Below are positions 33,662 through 42,486 of a stretch of 64,000 nucleotides of DNA, piece by piece. The position numbers were made by a program, and so were the translations under genes. The notes under the pieces were generated by a model, which did no database searches, was not told where the DNA came from, and saw only the letters and a program-made list of their open reading frames with translations. Source of the stretch: UMGS1590 sp963558655 (GTDB lineage: Bacteria; Bacillota; Peptococcia; Peptococcales; Peptococcaceae); assembly GCA_963558655.1 (NCBI GenBank), contig CAUWHJ010000013.1, forward strand, positions 20,326 through 84,325, read 5' to 3'. Position 1 is the first letter of the stretch. Every line of letters starts with the position of its first letter.

Positions 33662-34738
33662 TTAATAAGGATCGCGCGGAAAGTTGTCCGCCATCATTTG
33701 ATGCGCCTTCATGTGGGTGGCTTGCAGGTAGCTGTCTAAAAGCTCCTGCCCCACATAGCTCTGGCTGATGTATTCGTTATGAATACCGGCACGTTTGAGG
33801 TCGGCAGCCAATGCGGTGTAGGCGCCGATGTTTTGAATAAACAGCTGGTCTGGCCGTGCGCCGTTTTCAAAGAAGAAATCCCACAGGCGGCGCAAAAGCG
33901 TTTCCGCCCAGCCGCTTTCCGGCAAGATGACCTCGCTCCATTCGATGAAGCCGGTTTCCAAATCCACCAGGAAAAACGAGCGTGGCAGCATACTTTTGCC
34001 GGACACCATCAGCGGCAGATAGAAGAAATACAGCTCGTAGACGTGGCCATCGTTTGGCAGACGCTTCACACGGGCATCGGTAAATTCATCAACGACACAG
34101 CCCGATGCTTGCAGCCATTCGCTGCGTGTGAGCACAAAATCGTCTGTTTGCACGGGGCCGTCCTCGGTGAGCAGAAAGGCAGCGGTGCGGAAGCGTTCTT
34201 TGCCGCCCTGCCGCTGCAAACGATAGCGCGCGCTGGCATCGTCGTTTAGCTGGCATTTGGTGAGCAAGCGCAAAATGGCACGCAGATAGCGTTCCAAATG
34301 GGCGAAATCACGGTTGTCCACAATGGTTGCCAAGCCGTAGCCCGGACGCTGGCGGCGGAAGGTGATGCAGTGCTCACGCCCGTCCAGCTGACGTTTTTCG
34401 TAGCTGTTTAAGTTGGGCATATTGTAGCCCACTTCCAGATAATAGCCGTCGTAGCGGGCGACAAACTCATCGGCAGAAAGCACGTCATCGTCTGCAAACG
34501 GTTCCTGCTCCTGTTCTGCCAGCCATGCCCGCAAACCGGTTAAGCCGAGCATGAGACGAATGTCGCTGGTGCCCTCGCCATCGTCCTCCATCACAACGAG
34601 CACATAGGCGTCGGGATGGGCAGGGTCGATGAGCATAAAGGGCGCAATATTGCTCTCCCACGGGGCGAAACGGTTAATATCTTCCGCCACAGTGTAGAGG
34701 GCGTCATTTTGGTAGTGTTCTGTGGTTGCGTTGGTCAT
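33662..34738 (-). CDS. Uncharacterised 358-residue cytoplasmic protein
   Basis: No signal peptide or membrane helix. Features include WESNIAPFMLIDPAHPDAYV near the start, a basic middle part, and RRLWDFFFENGARPDQLFIQ in the C-terminal third. The layout resembles plasmid- and chromosome-encoded DUF6930/DUF7309-like proteins, but I am not certain of the family. GGAG lies 6-7 nt before the ATG at 34738. It is monocistronic and flanked by terminators. Confidence 0.7.
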   Translation of the reverse strand: MTNATTEHYQNDALYTVAEDINRFAPWESNIAPFMLIDPAHPDAYVLVVMEDDGEGTSDIRLMLGLTGLRAWLAEQEQEPFADDDVLSADEFVARYDGYYLEVGYNMPNLNSYEKRQLDGREHCITFRRQRPGYGLATIVDNRDFAHLERYLRAILRLLTKCQLNDDASARYRLQRQGGKERFRTAAFLLTEDGPVQTDDFVLTRSEWLQASGCVVDEFTDARVKRLPNDGHVYELYFFYLPLMVSGKSMLPRSFFLVDLETGFIEWSEVILPESGWAETLLRRLWDFFFENGARPDQLFIQNIGAYTALAADLKRAGIHNEYISQSYVGQELLDSYLQATHMKAHQMMADNFPRDPY

Positions 34739-34899
34739 AATATTCTCCTATCGGTGAACCCGATGTTAGTAGTGTTATTGAAAAATGAGATGTTCTCTTT
34801 GTATTATAAATCGTTCACATACGCATCTCAAGAGTTGACGCAACGCTTTTTGAATTTGTTTGGATTTTGTTTAATTTATTTTTTGAAAGGAGTGGTTGT

Positions 34900-36276
34900 A
34901 TGAAAACGCCACTATGGACGGCGCTTTCTGCTCATGTGGCGAAAGCGGCGCAAAGCACCCACACGCCCGGGCACAAAAGCGGGCGGCTAATTCCTGCTGC
35001 TTTGCGCGAAGCGTGGGGCGAGGCGGTGTGGCATTACGACCTCACAGAGCTGCCGGGGCTGGATAATCTGGCGCATCCGGAAGAGGTGCTCGCCGCTTCG
35101 ATGGCAGAGTGGGCAAAGGACCGCAGCGTTGCCCATGTGCAATATCTGCTCGGGGGCAGTTCGCTGGGGCTGAAAGCAGCCATGCTGGCGCTGTGTCGTG
35201 GCGAAAAGGTGTTTGTACCACGCCACGCTCACCATAGCATCTACGAAGGGCTGGCGCTGGCAGGTGCTACGGTGGTGCCGCTTGAGGTGTGCTTTGATGA
35301 AGCGCTTGGAATACCCCTGGGCGTGGCGCCGGAAACCCTCGCTGCTGCCTGCGAAGCGCATCCGGATTGCCGGCGTATGGTGCTGGTGCATCCCACCTAC
35401 CATGGCATCACCTGGCAGAATGAAGCGCTCGTATCCCTGGCACGGCAGAAAGGCGTACTGACGATTGCCGACAGCGCACACGGCGCACATTTTACGAGCA
35501 CTTTCACGCCGCCTTCTGCCCTGGCGCTGGGTGCAGAAGTGGCGGTGGAAAGTGCTCATAAAACGCTGCCCTGTCTGACCCAGGCGAGCATTCTCCTGGT
35601 GCGTGAAGAGGCGTTGGTGGCGCCGTTGGTGCAGGCGGTGGCGCTTTTGCACACCACCTCGCCAAGCTATCTGTTGATGGCGAGTTTGGAGCAGGCGGGT
35701 GCCTGGCTTGCCAATGAGGGCGAGGCCGTGATGGAGGTGGGCGTGCAGCGCATCGCTGCGCTTGAGGAACGTTTTGCCCAAAACGCACAGCATATGCACA
35801 TCATGCGAAAAAAAGCATGGCGGCAGGACCCGTTCAAACTCTATCTGCACTGTGCACACGCCAGCGGCGAAACACTGGCGCAGATGTTGGCGGCAGAAGG
35901 GGTGGACGCCGAAATGGCAGATGGCAGCGGCTGTCTGCTCATGCTGGGTTTAGATGGTGTAGATGCTGCGTTGGAAAAGGCGCTGTTTGCGGTGGACGCT
36001 GCGCTGGCGCAGGTGCAGGAGCCGCTGCCGGCGCCATGCTATCTGCAAACGCCGCCGGAGCGTGTGGTGTCTCTTGCCGATGCCTGGCTGGCACCACGCC
36101 GCACGCTGCCACTTTCAGAGGCGGTGGGCGAGGTGGCGGCAGCGCTCGTGGAAGCCTATCCGCCGGGGATACCGCTGGTGCTGCCTGGTGAGCGCATCAC
36201 AGAGGCGGTGGTGCAGGCGTGGACAGCGAGCGGACGTCCTGCCGAGAGATGCGTGGAGGTGCTCGACAAGCGGTGA
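34900..36276 (+). CDS. Orn/Lys/Arg decarboxylase-family PLP enzyme (YaaO-like)
   Basis: A 458-residue fold-type I PLP enzyme. HTPGHKSGR near the N-terminus, LLGGSSLGLKAAMLAL, HHSIYEGL, VHPTYHG, and the PLP lysine in VESAHKTLPCLTQAS are family features. Members decarboxylate arginine, lysine or ornithine; which one cannot be told. AAAGGAG precedes the ATG at 34900. In B. subtilis yaaO is followed by tmk and soon by holB and yaaT; the same order is kept here without tmk. Confidence 0.9.
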   Translation: MKTPLWTALSAHVAKAAQSTHTPGHKSGRLIPAALREAWGEAVWHYDLTELPGLDNLAHPEEVLAASMAEWAKDRSVAHVQYLLGGSSLGLKAAMLALCRGEKVFVPRHAHHSIYEGLALAGATVVPLEVCFDEALGIPLGVAPETLAAACEAHPDCRRMVLVHPTYHGITWQNEALVSLARQKGVLTIADSAHGAHFTSTFTPPSALALGAEVAVESAHKTLPCLTQASILLVREEALVAPLVQAVALLHTTSPSYLLMASLEQAGAWLANEGEAVMEVGVQRIAALEERFAQNAQHMHIMRKKAWRQDPFKLYLHCAHASGETLAQMLAAEGVDAEMADGSGCLLMLGLDGVDAALEKALFAVDAALAQVQEPLPAPCYLQTPPERVVSLADAWLAPRRTLPLSEAVGEVAAALVEAYPPGIPLVLPGERITEAVVQAWTASGRPAERCVEVLDKR

Positions 36277-36352
36277 AAAAACATCTATAATAAAATGAGA
36301 ATTTGTCTGCTGTTGGCGCAGCGCCGGCGGCAGTGAGAGCAAAGGAGAACCT

Positions 36353-37294
36353 ATGCAATTTCGTGAGATTGTCGGCCAGAGCAGTGCCTGTATGCAGCTG
36401 CGCCGTGCTTTCCTTCATGGCCGTTTGAGCCACGCATATATTTTCGATGGGCCGGAAGGTGTCGGCAAACGCACAACGGCGCTTGCTTTGGCAGCGCTCC
36501 TGCTTTGCGAGACGCCGCACGAGGGCGACAGCTGCGGGGCGTGTGCCTCCTGCAAGCAGCTTGCCGCAGGCACCCATCCCGATTGCCACCTCATTGCGCC
36601 AGATGGCCGTGGCATTAAGATTAAGCAGATTCGTGAACTGCGGGCACGGCTTTCGGGCACGGCAAGCTACGGCGGCTATACCGTTGTGATTATTGACGCT
36701 GCCGAAACCATGACGCTGGAAGCCGCCAACGCTTTTTTGAAAACGGTGGAAGAGCCGCAAGGGCCAACCTGCTTCATTCTTGTGACCAATGGGGCGGAAC
36801 GCCTGCCGGATACCATTCGCTCACGGGCGCAGACGGTGCGCTTTGCGCCGCTTTCGCAAGCAAATTTGGCTCATCTTTTAGGCACTGCTGCCGACACGCC
36901 CGAAGGGCACATTGCACTGGATTTGGCGCAAGGCTCCATCAGCAGGGCGCAGGCACTGCTTGCAGATGAGGCGCAGCGCAGCACGCTGATGGCACGACGA
37001 GAGGCGCTGGAAACGCTCTTGAGACAGTTGCCCACGCAGCATGACGGCGCCCTCTTGCGCTTTGCCGATGGCTTTAGCGGCGACCGTGACGGGGTGCTGG
37101 CGGAGGTGCTGCTCATTCGCCGCTATTATGAAGCACGCTTGAAAGAGAGCGCAGCCGCAGGCGGCGACCTCAGCGTTCCCCTGACGGTGCTGCATGACAC
37201 CACCGTTGCGCTGGAGCGGCTGGGCACCAACGCCGAACCGTCCTTTATTTTGGGGGCGCTTCTCATCACCATGGCGCAGCACAGCCGTCATTAG
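36353..37294 (+). CDS. holB: DNA polymerase III delta' subunit
   Basis: A 313-residue clamp-loader subunit: FREIVGQSSA and GRLSHAYIFDGPEGVGKRTT (P-loop), a zinc-binding CGACASCKQL with the preceding C, IKIKQIRELRARLS, then MTLEAANAFLKTVEEP and IRSRAQTVRF, the sensor region. It helps load the sliding clamp in the replisome. GGAGAAC precedes the ATG. It is directly followed by ricT, as in other Bacillota. Confidence 0.95.
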   Translation: MQFREIVGQSSACMQLRRAFLHGRLSHAYIFDGPEGVGKRTTALALAALLLCETPHEGDSCGACASCKQLAAGTHPDCHLIAPDGRGIKIKQIRELRARLSGTASYGGYTVVIIDAAETMTLEAANAFLKTVEEPQGPTCFILVTNGAERLPDTIRSRAQTVRFAPLSQANLAHLLGTAADTPEGHIALDLAQGSISRAQALLADEAQRSTLMARREALETLLRQLPTQHDGALLRFADGFSGDRDGVLAEVLLIRRYYEARLKESAAAGGDLSVPLTVLHDTTVALERLGTNAEPSFILGALLITMAQHSRH

Positions 37295-37346
37295 CGCAGC
37301 CAAAAGCGCATCAAAGCCACTAGAGCCACTAGAAAGGAGAGCTTCT

Positions 37347-38426
37347 ATGCCAGAGATTATAGGCGTACAATTTCAAAACGCCGGAAAAATATACGACTTC
37401 GACAGCCTGGGCGAACAGATTGAAAGCGGTGAATATGTCATCGTTGAAACAGGGCGGGGAATGGAATATGCTCGTGTAGCCCTGGGCACCCATTGGCTGC
37501 CGGAAGAGGACTTAAAAGAGCCGTTAAAACCTATCTTGCGCCGAGCTACGGCGGAGGACGCCGCCACCTATGCGGACAATCTGGAGGCGGCGAAAGAGGC
37601 GTATCGCATTTGTCAGGAAAAGATTGCCTACTGCCATCTTGATATGAAACTGGTCAATGTGGAATACACCTTCGACCGTGCCAAGGTTATTTTCAATTTC
37701 ACCGCCGATGAGCGTGTGGATTTTCGTGAACTCATTAAAGAATTGGCGGCTGTTTTTCATACCCGCATTGAATTGCGCCAGATTGGCGTGCGTGATGAAG
37801 CCAAAATCATCGGCGGCGTGGGCATCTGCGGTCAGCCGCTGTGCTGCCATCGTTTCCTGAACGAATTTTTGCCGGTGTCCATTAAAATGGCAAAAGAGCA
37901 GAATCTTTCGCTGAACCCAACAAAAATCAGCGGCTGCTGCGGGCGTTTGCTGTGTTGTCTCAACTACGAAAACGAGCACTATGTGGAAAGCAACCGCCGT
38001 GCCAAAGAAGAGGCACGGGCGGCACGGGCCTCTGCCAAAAAAGAAGCAGAGCTGGCGGAAAGTTTAACCGCAGCCGCTTATCCGGACGAAAAAGAAGAGC
38101 TGCTGGAAAGTGAGAAAACAGATATAACGGTGGAAACCTATTACGACCCATCGCTTGTTTCCACTACCGTGGAAGCCATCAAGCATGAGGGCGGCAGCAA
38201 TCGCCGTTCCAGCAGCCGCAGCAAAAACGACCACCGTGATAAAAAACAGAATGCCCCACGGGACAATAAGAACCAGAAACCAAAGAAACCAAAACGCAGC
38301 GCCAGCGACCACGAAGAATTTTTACCAAAAGAAGAAAAAATTCGCAACAAGCCACGCAAACGTGGCAGCCGTGGCGGACGCAGCCGGAATAAGAGCAATG
38401 GCAACCGTAAACCATCGGATAAGTGA
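37347..38426 (+). CDS. ricT: PSP1-domain protein RicT (YaaT)
   Basis: A 359-residue protein. The PSP1 domain has the cysteine-rich blocks GGVGICGQPLCCHRFL and GCCGRLLCCLNYENEHY that ligate iron-sulfur clusters in the RicA-RicF-RicT (Y) complex. In B. subtilis that complex affects RNase Y maturation and development. The C-terminal 110 residues are a highly basic, low-complexity tail rich in Lys, Arg, Asn and Ser, possibly RNA-binding. AAAGGAGAG precedes the ATG at 37347; the longer frame upstream overlaps holB and is not coding. The end overlaps the next gene. Confidence 0.94.
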   Translation: MPEIIGVQFQNAGKIYDFDSLGEQIESGEYVIVETGRGMEYARVALGTHWLPEEDLKEPLKPILRRATAEDAATYADNLEAAKEAYRICQEKIAYCHLDMKLVNVEYTFDRAKVIFNFTADERVDFRELIKELAAVFHTRIELRQIGVRDEAKIIGGVGICGQPLCCHRFLNEFLPVSIKMAKEQNLSLNPTKISGCCGRLLCCLNYENEHYVESNRRAKEEARAARASAKKEAELAESLTAAAYPDEKEELLESEKTDITVETYYDPSLVSTTVEAIKHEGGSNRRSSSRSKNDHRDKKQNAPRDNKNQKPKKPKRSASDHEEFLPKEEKIRNKPRKRGSRGGRSRNKSNGNRKPSDK

Positions 38427-39174
38427 GCCGGCAGCGGATTTGGAATGGACGGATTTGGCGTTGAACGGCTGGGGGCTGTATCAGCGGCGCGGCGGCTTGC
38501 GCTTTTCGATTGATGCCGTGCTTTTGGCGCATTTCGTTCAGAAAGCGGCGCATGGGCAAGTGCTTGATGCCTGCACGGGAACGGGGATTATCGCCTTTAT
38601 TTTGGCATCACGCTTTCCTGGGGCGCAGATTACGGGCATTGACATTCAGCCGCAGCTGATTGATACGGCGCTTGCCAGCCGTGAGAGAAACGGCATTGCG
38701 CCAGAGCATCTCGCCTTCTTCGTTCAGGATATGCGCGAGAAGAACTGTGCGCTGTTCCGCCAGTTTGATGTGATGACGTGCAATCCGCCGTTTTTCAAGG
38801 TGGGGCATGGTGCAGCTAATCCCGATGAAGAAACAGACCTTGCCCGTCACGAACGCACCTGCAATTTGGAGGACGTGTTCCGTTTTGCCAGCTATGTGCT
38901 GCGGGAACGGGGGCGGCTTGCGCTGATTCATCGTGCCGCCCGTGCGGACGAGGTGTTGGATTGTGCCCGTGCGTACAAGTGCAAGCCCACCCGCTTGCAG
39001 CCTGTGTATGCCCGCAGCGGTGAAGCGGCAAAGCTCTTTCTTTTGGAATGTTGCTATCTGGGGCGGCAAGACCTTGTTCTTGAAGAACCGCTCTATATTT
39101 ATGACGACGCGGGCTGCTACCGCCCAACCATTCAATCGTGGTATGAGGCTGGCGACAGTTCGCCACACAGCTAA
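38398..39174 (+). CDS. TrmN6-like (YabB) SAM-dependent methyltransferase
   Basis: A 258-residue class I methyltransferase. QVLDACTGTGIIAFILA (SAM motif I), GIDIQPQLID, and the catalytic NPPF in DVMTCNPPFFKVG are visible. NPPF enzymes of this branch methylate the N6 of adenine in tRNA or a similar nucleic acid. The ATG at 38398, inside the end of ricT, is the most likely start, although no strong binding site is seen; TTG codons just downstream are alternatives. The last 70 bp are duplicated just downstream (39204-39279). Confidence 0.85.
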   Translation: MATVNHRISEPAADLEWTDLALNGWGLYQRRGGLRFSIDAVLLAHFVQKAAHGQVLDACTGTGIIAFILASRFPGAQITGIDIQPQLIDTALASRERNGIAPEHLAFFVQDMREKNCALFRQFDVMTCNPPFFKVGHGAANPDEETDLARHERTCNLEDVFRFASYVLRERGRLALIHRAARADEVLDCARAYKCKPTRLQPVYARSGEAAKLFLLECCYLGRQDLVLEEPLYIYDDAGCYRPTIQSWYEAGDSSPHS

Positions 39175-39279
39175 AGCAAGGGGACACAGCTAGTCCTTTA
39201 GGGCGACGCGGGCTGCTACCGCCCAACCATTCAATCATGGTACGAGGGCAGCGACAGTTCGCCACGCAGCTAAAGCAAA
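39105..39279 (+). repeat. Tandem duplication of the methyltransferase 3' end
   Basis: 39105-39180 and 39204-39279 are the same 76 bp with a few differences (both contain GACGCGGGCTGCTACCGCCC and ACAGTTCGCCAC). The first copy is the end of the methyltransferase gene; the second is a non-coding relic before rsmI. Confidence 0.9.
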
Positions 39280-39290
39280 GGAGAGTATCT

Positions 39291-40169
39291 ATGGAAGAAC
39301 AAACCATGCACACAGAAGGTATGCTCTATCTCTGTGCAACGCCCATCGGCAATCTGGAGGACATCACGTTGCGGGTGCTCAGGGTGCTTAACGAGGCCGA
39401 TGTCATCTATTGTGAGGACACACGCAACACCTTGAAACTGCTGCGTCATTTCGAGATTGCAAAGCCTCTGGCCAGCTACCACGACCATTCGCCGCAGGCA
39501 CAGGCAGAGAAGATTGCCGCACAGGTGCGTGAAGGCAAGCAGGTAGCGTTGGTGAGCGATGCCGGTATGCCGGTGATTTCCGACCCGGGCTTTGATTTGG
39601 TCAATCTTTTTCGCCGTGAGGGCTTGCCCTACACCGTGCTGCCTGGGGCAAGCGCAGGGCTGACAGCCCTGGTGCTTTCCGGTTTAGCGAGCGACCGTTT
39701 TATTTTTGAAGGCTTTCTGCCACGCAAGAAAAAAGATTTGGAAGCACGCCTGAGCTTGTTGGACAAAGAAACCGCCACCGCCCTTATCTACGAATCGCCG
39801 CACCGCCTGAACGCCACCCTCGACACCTTCGCCAAGCGTTGGCCGGAGCGTGAGTGTGCCGCCGTGCGTGAAATCAGCAAGCGTTTTGAAGAAACCGTGC
39901 GTGGCACCACCGAGGACGTTCAAGCCCATTTCCAAAGCCACGAACCACGCGGCGAATTTGTGCTGGTGCTTGCCGGTGCCAGCAGCCAGGCGCAGGAAGA
40001 AAACAGCTTGGAAGCGGCGCTTGCCTTGGCGCGTGCGTGTTTGGCAGAGGGTGCCAGCACCAATCAGGCGGCCAAAGAAGCCGCTGCCAAAACCGGCATC
40101 GCCAAACGCAGCATTTATCAAGCCCTCCTTGAAGAGGCAGCATCTCTCGGAAAGAAGGTTTCGCCGTGA
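39291..40169 (+). CDS. rsmI: 16S rRNA (cytidine-1402-2'-O)-methyltransferase RsmI
   Basis: A 292-residue tetrapyrrole-methylase-fold enzyme. LYLCATPIGNLEDITLRVL, CEDTRNTLKLLRHF, VSDAGMPVISDPG, LPGASAGLTALVLSGL and the YESPHR motif are diagnostic. It methylates the 2'-OH of C1402 in 16S rRNA, in the decoding centre. AAAGGAG precedes the ATG at 39291. The stop overlaps the next start (GTGA). Confidence 0.96.
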   Translation: MEEQTMHTEGMLYLCATPIGNLEDITLRVLRVLNEADVIYCEDTRNTLKLLRHFEIAKPLASYHDHSPQAQAEKIAAQVREGKQVALVSDAGMPVISDPGFDLVNLFRREGLPYTVLPGASAGLTALVLSGLASDRFIFEGFLPRKKKDLEARLSLLDKETATALIYESPHRLNATLDTFAKRWPERECAAVREISKRFEETVRGTTEDVQAHFQSHEPRGEFVLVLAGASSQAQEENSLEAALALARACLAEGASTNQAAKEAAAKTGIAKRSIYQALLEEAASLGKKVSP

Positions 40170-40729
40170 AGCGCATCAGCAAATTACTTTATGTTCTCGC
40201 TGGGCTTGTGCTCATTGCCTATGCCTTGGCGAGCTATTATCTCATGTTCTGGGGTATGGTGCCGAGCTGGCTTTCGCCTTATCAGTTCACCGTGTTGGTG
40301 CTCATTGGCATCGCTCTCACTGTTCTTATCGGGCTGTTTCTGTTTGCCAAAGGGCTTTTCAGCCGCAGACGCCTGCCTGCCCTGTTTAGCGAGCAGGAGG
40401 ACGGCGGCAGCGTTTATGTCACGCAAAAAGCATTACGCAACATCACCTACATCACCATTGAACGTTTTGAGGGTATTCTTGAGGATCGTGTGCGCGTGCG
40501 TGTACTTGCTGGCAAGCCTGCCAGCTATCGGGTGAAAATATGGTTGGGCATTGCCGAATACTCCGAGCTGCCCGCCCGCCACGACGCCATTCGCCAGGCG
40601 GTTGCAGACGCGCTGTACCGCTGCACCGGTGTGAAGGCGAGCCGTGTGGATCTTGTTTTTTACACCGCCCGCACCAAAGACGCCCACAACATTCCTGCTG
40701 ATACCGCCGAAGGAGGTCAATCCGCATGA
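40166..40729 (+). CDS. amaP: Alkaline-shock response membrane anchor AmaP
   Basis: A 187-residue protein with two N-terminal membrane helices (LYVLAGLVLIAYALASYYLM and FTVLVLIGIALTVLIGLFLF) and a cytoplasmic domain with alternating strands, as in AmaP, which tethers Asp23 to the membrane in Staphylococcus. It begins with GTG overlapping the rsmI stop, and its own stop overlaps the DUF2273 start (ATGA). It is therefore the first gene of the amaP-DUF2273-asp23 operon and may be transcribed with rsmI. Confidence 0.9.
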   Translation: MKRISKLLYVLAGLVLIAYALASYYLMFWGMVPSWLSPYQFTVLVLIGIALTVLIGLFLFAKGLFSRRRLPALFSEQEDGGSVYVTQKALRNITYITIERFEGILEDRVRVRVLAGKPASYRVKIWLGIAEYSELPARHDAIRQAVADALYRCTGVKASRVDLVFYTARTKDAHNIPADTAEGGQSA

Positions 40730-41097
40730 GCCAATCCAACGATGCCCCTTGGTGGGACCCTGATGCAAAAACCGACGACACAGCGGCAGAAGCCATCGAC
40801 ACACCGCCGGAAGCGCCGCCAGAAGAACCTGTCGGTACACCGCGCCGTTTGAATGGCATCAACCTTCTGAGTGATTGGATTGCTGCCAACCGCCATGCTG
40901 CCCTGTATATGCTCATCGGCTTTGTGCTCGCCCTTTGCATCATCTGCTTTGGTTTCGAGCGCACGCTTTTGGTGGCGTGCCTGGTACTGGCAGGCTACCT
41001 TCTTGGCAGTTGGCGTGACGGCAACCCACGTATCAGACACCACCTTACCAAATTTTACGAGCGCTGGATTAAAGACAATCCGTTTTTTAACGACTGA
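40726..41097 (+). CDS. DUF2273 small membrane protein
   Basis: A 123-residue protein. The acidic, proline-rich N-terminus is followed by two helices (AALYMLIGFVLALCIICFGF, TLLVACLVLAGYLLGSWRDG) and a short tail ending NPFF. DUF2273 proteins occur between amaP and asp23 in many Bacillota. AAGGAGG is well placed before the ATG. The acidic N-terminal extension of about 50 residues is longer than in the usual 60- to 80-residue members. Confidence 0.9.
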   Translation: MSQSNDAPWWDPDAKTDDTAAEAIDTPPEAPPEEPVGTPRRLNGINLLSDWIAANRHAALYMLIGFVLALCIICFGFERTLLVACLVLAGYLLGSWRDGNPRIRHHLTKFYERWIKDNPFFND

Positions 41098-41130
41098 TGC
41101 TTTGTATATGTGCAGAAAGGACTTGATACT

Positions 41131-41547
41131 ATGAGTGACTACACCCCACAATCTCCAGTTGAACACCACGACAGCCTTGTGATTGATGATGCTGTCATCG
41201 AAAAAATCACTGCTGTTGTCGCTCGCAACACCGAAGGCATTCTTGATATGAAAGGCTCGCTGATGAGCGGCTTCGCCTCCAGCATTGGCGCTACTGCCAA
41301 AGCCTCCAAAGGCATCACCGCCTCGGTTGATGGAGCGGCTGCTTCCATCGAAATCAAGGCGATTCTCGAATACGGCGCCAGCGCACCGGCTATTTTTGAG
41401 CGCATTAAAACCGTGGTGCGTGAACAGGTAAAAGCCATGACCGGTTTAGAGGTGCGTGACATCAACTTCCGTGTGGTCAACATCATGACACGGGACGAAT
41501 TTGAACGCGACAGCAAAAAAGCTGCCGCTCAGCAAGCACAAAGCTGA
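41131..41547 (+). CDS. asp23: Asp23/Gls24 family envelope stress protein
   Basis: A 138-residue protein: IDDAVIEKITAVVARNTEGI, then IKAILEYGASAPAIFERIKT and VKAMTGLEVRDINFRVVNI, all typical of Asp23/Gls24. It associates with AmaP at the membrane and responds to alkaline or cell-wall stress. The ATG at 41131 follows GAAAGGA; an ATG-less extension to 41110 is not supported. A terminator follows. Confidence 0.95.
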   Translation: MSDYTPQSPVEHHDSLVIDDAVIEKITAVVARNTEGILDMKGSLMSGFASSIGATAKASKGITASVDGAAASIEIKAILEYGASAPAIFERIKTVVREQVKAMTGLEVRDINFRVVNIMTRDEFERDSKKAAAQQAQS

Positions 41548-41558
41548 ACGGCAGCCAA

Positions 41559-41590
41559 CCCCGTCTCCATGCGTGAGGCGGGGATTTTTC
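41559..41590 (+). terminator. Terminator of the asp23 operon
   Basis: CCCCG...CGGGG with inner CTC/GAG pairing, then ATTTTTC. Confidence 0.8.
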
Positions 41591-41693
41591 TTGGGCACAG
41601 GAAAAACTTTACACAAACTTCATCTCAATTCTGTAACGTTCTCAACAATTTTGTGCTAAGATAGCGAAAGACATGAAAAGGAGTGTGAACCAT

Positions 41694-42350
41694 TTGAAAA
41701 TAAGTTTTGAAGACATCAAAAACAATAAAACCATTCGTGTGTACATTGAAAAAGCCGACCGCAGCCTGATGGGCATGGGATTTACCGAGCATAGCTTCGC
41801 CCATGTGACTCACGTTTCCTCGGTGGCTGGAAAAATCCTCAAGGCGCTGGGTTACAGCAAGCACGATATTGAAATTGCACGCATAGCGGGCTTTATGCAC
41901 GACATTGGCAACGTGGTCAACCGCCACGACCATGCACAAACAGGCGCGCTTATGGCACTGCGTATTTTAGACGACATGGGCATGAAACCGGAGGACATTG
42001 CTTCTGTCATCACCGCTATTGGCAACCATGACGAGCCAAACGCCTACCCTGTCGATGCTGTTACCGCCGCCATCATCATTGCCGACAAAACCGACGTGCG
42101 CCAGTCTCGTGTACGCAACAAAGACAGCGCCACCTTCGACAAACATGACCGCGTCAACTACGCCGTGAAAGAAAGCGTTGTTAAAGTGGACGACCACCAA
42201 ATTCGCTGCTCGCTTAAGCTCGACAAGAGCGTGTGCTCGGTGATGGATTACTTTGAAATCTTTCTGGAACGTATGATTCTTTGCCGCAAAGCCGCCGAAC
42301 AACTTGGCTGCGAATTTGCCCTTGTTATCAACAAAGAACGTGTCATCTAA
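41694..42350 (+). CDS. HD-domain phosphohydrolase
   Basis: A 218-residue protein. The HD metal site is visible as HSFAHVTHV, then GFMHDIGNVVNRHDHAQTGA, and later IGNHDEPN and IIADKTDVRQSR. Proteins of this type hydrolyse nucleotides or cyclic nucleotides; the substrate is not known. The start is taken as TTG at 41694, 10 nt after AAAAGGAGTG; ATG 41673 lies before that binding site and is unlikely. Monocistronic. Confidence 0.85.
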   Translation: MKISFEDIKNNKTIRVYIEKADRSLMGMGFTEHSFAHVTHVSSVAGKILKALGYSKHDIEIARIAGFMHDIGNVVNRHDHAQTGALMALRILDDMGMKPEDIASVITAIGNHDEPNAYPVDAVTAAIIIADKTDVRQSRVRNKDSATFDKHDRVNYAVKESVVKVDDHQIRCSLKLDKSVCSVMDYFEIFLERMILCRKAAEQLGCEFALVINKERVI

Positions 42351-42392
42351 AAAACGCTGGCCGCCTTTTCGCAAAGGCTCCAGCGTTTTTTT
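42350..42392 (+). terminator. Terminator of the HD-domain gene
   Basis: AAAACGCTGG/CCAGCGTTTT with inner CCTTT/AAAGG, then TTT. Confidence 0.9.
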
Positions 42393-42433
42393 GCGCCCTT
42401 TTTCAGGTGGTTTTCGCATCTGTTTTTAGGCAA

Positions 42434-42466
42434 CAAAAAAGCGCAAGGTGTTCGCCTTGCGCTTTT
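42434..42466. terminator. Terminator of gdhA (minus strand)
   Basis: AAAAGCGCAAGG/CCTTGCGCTTTT perfect stem; the minus-strand U-run follows. It can also act on the plus strand. Confidence 0.9.
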
Positions 42467-42486
42467 GAATGTTTAGCATTGCGTCA

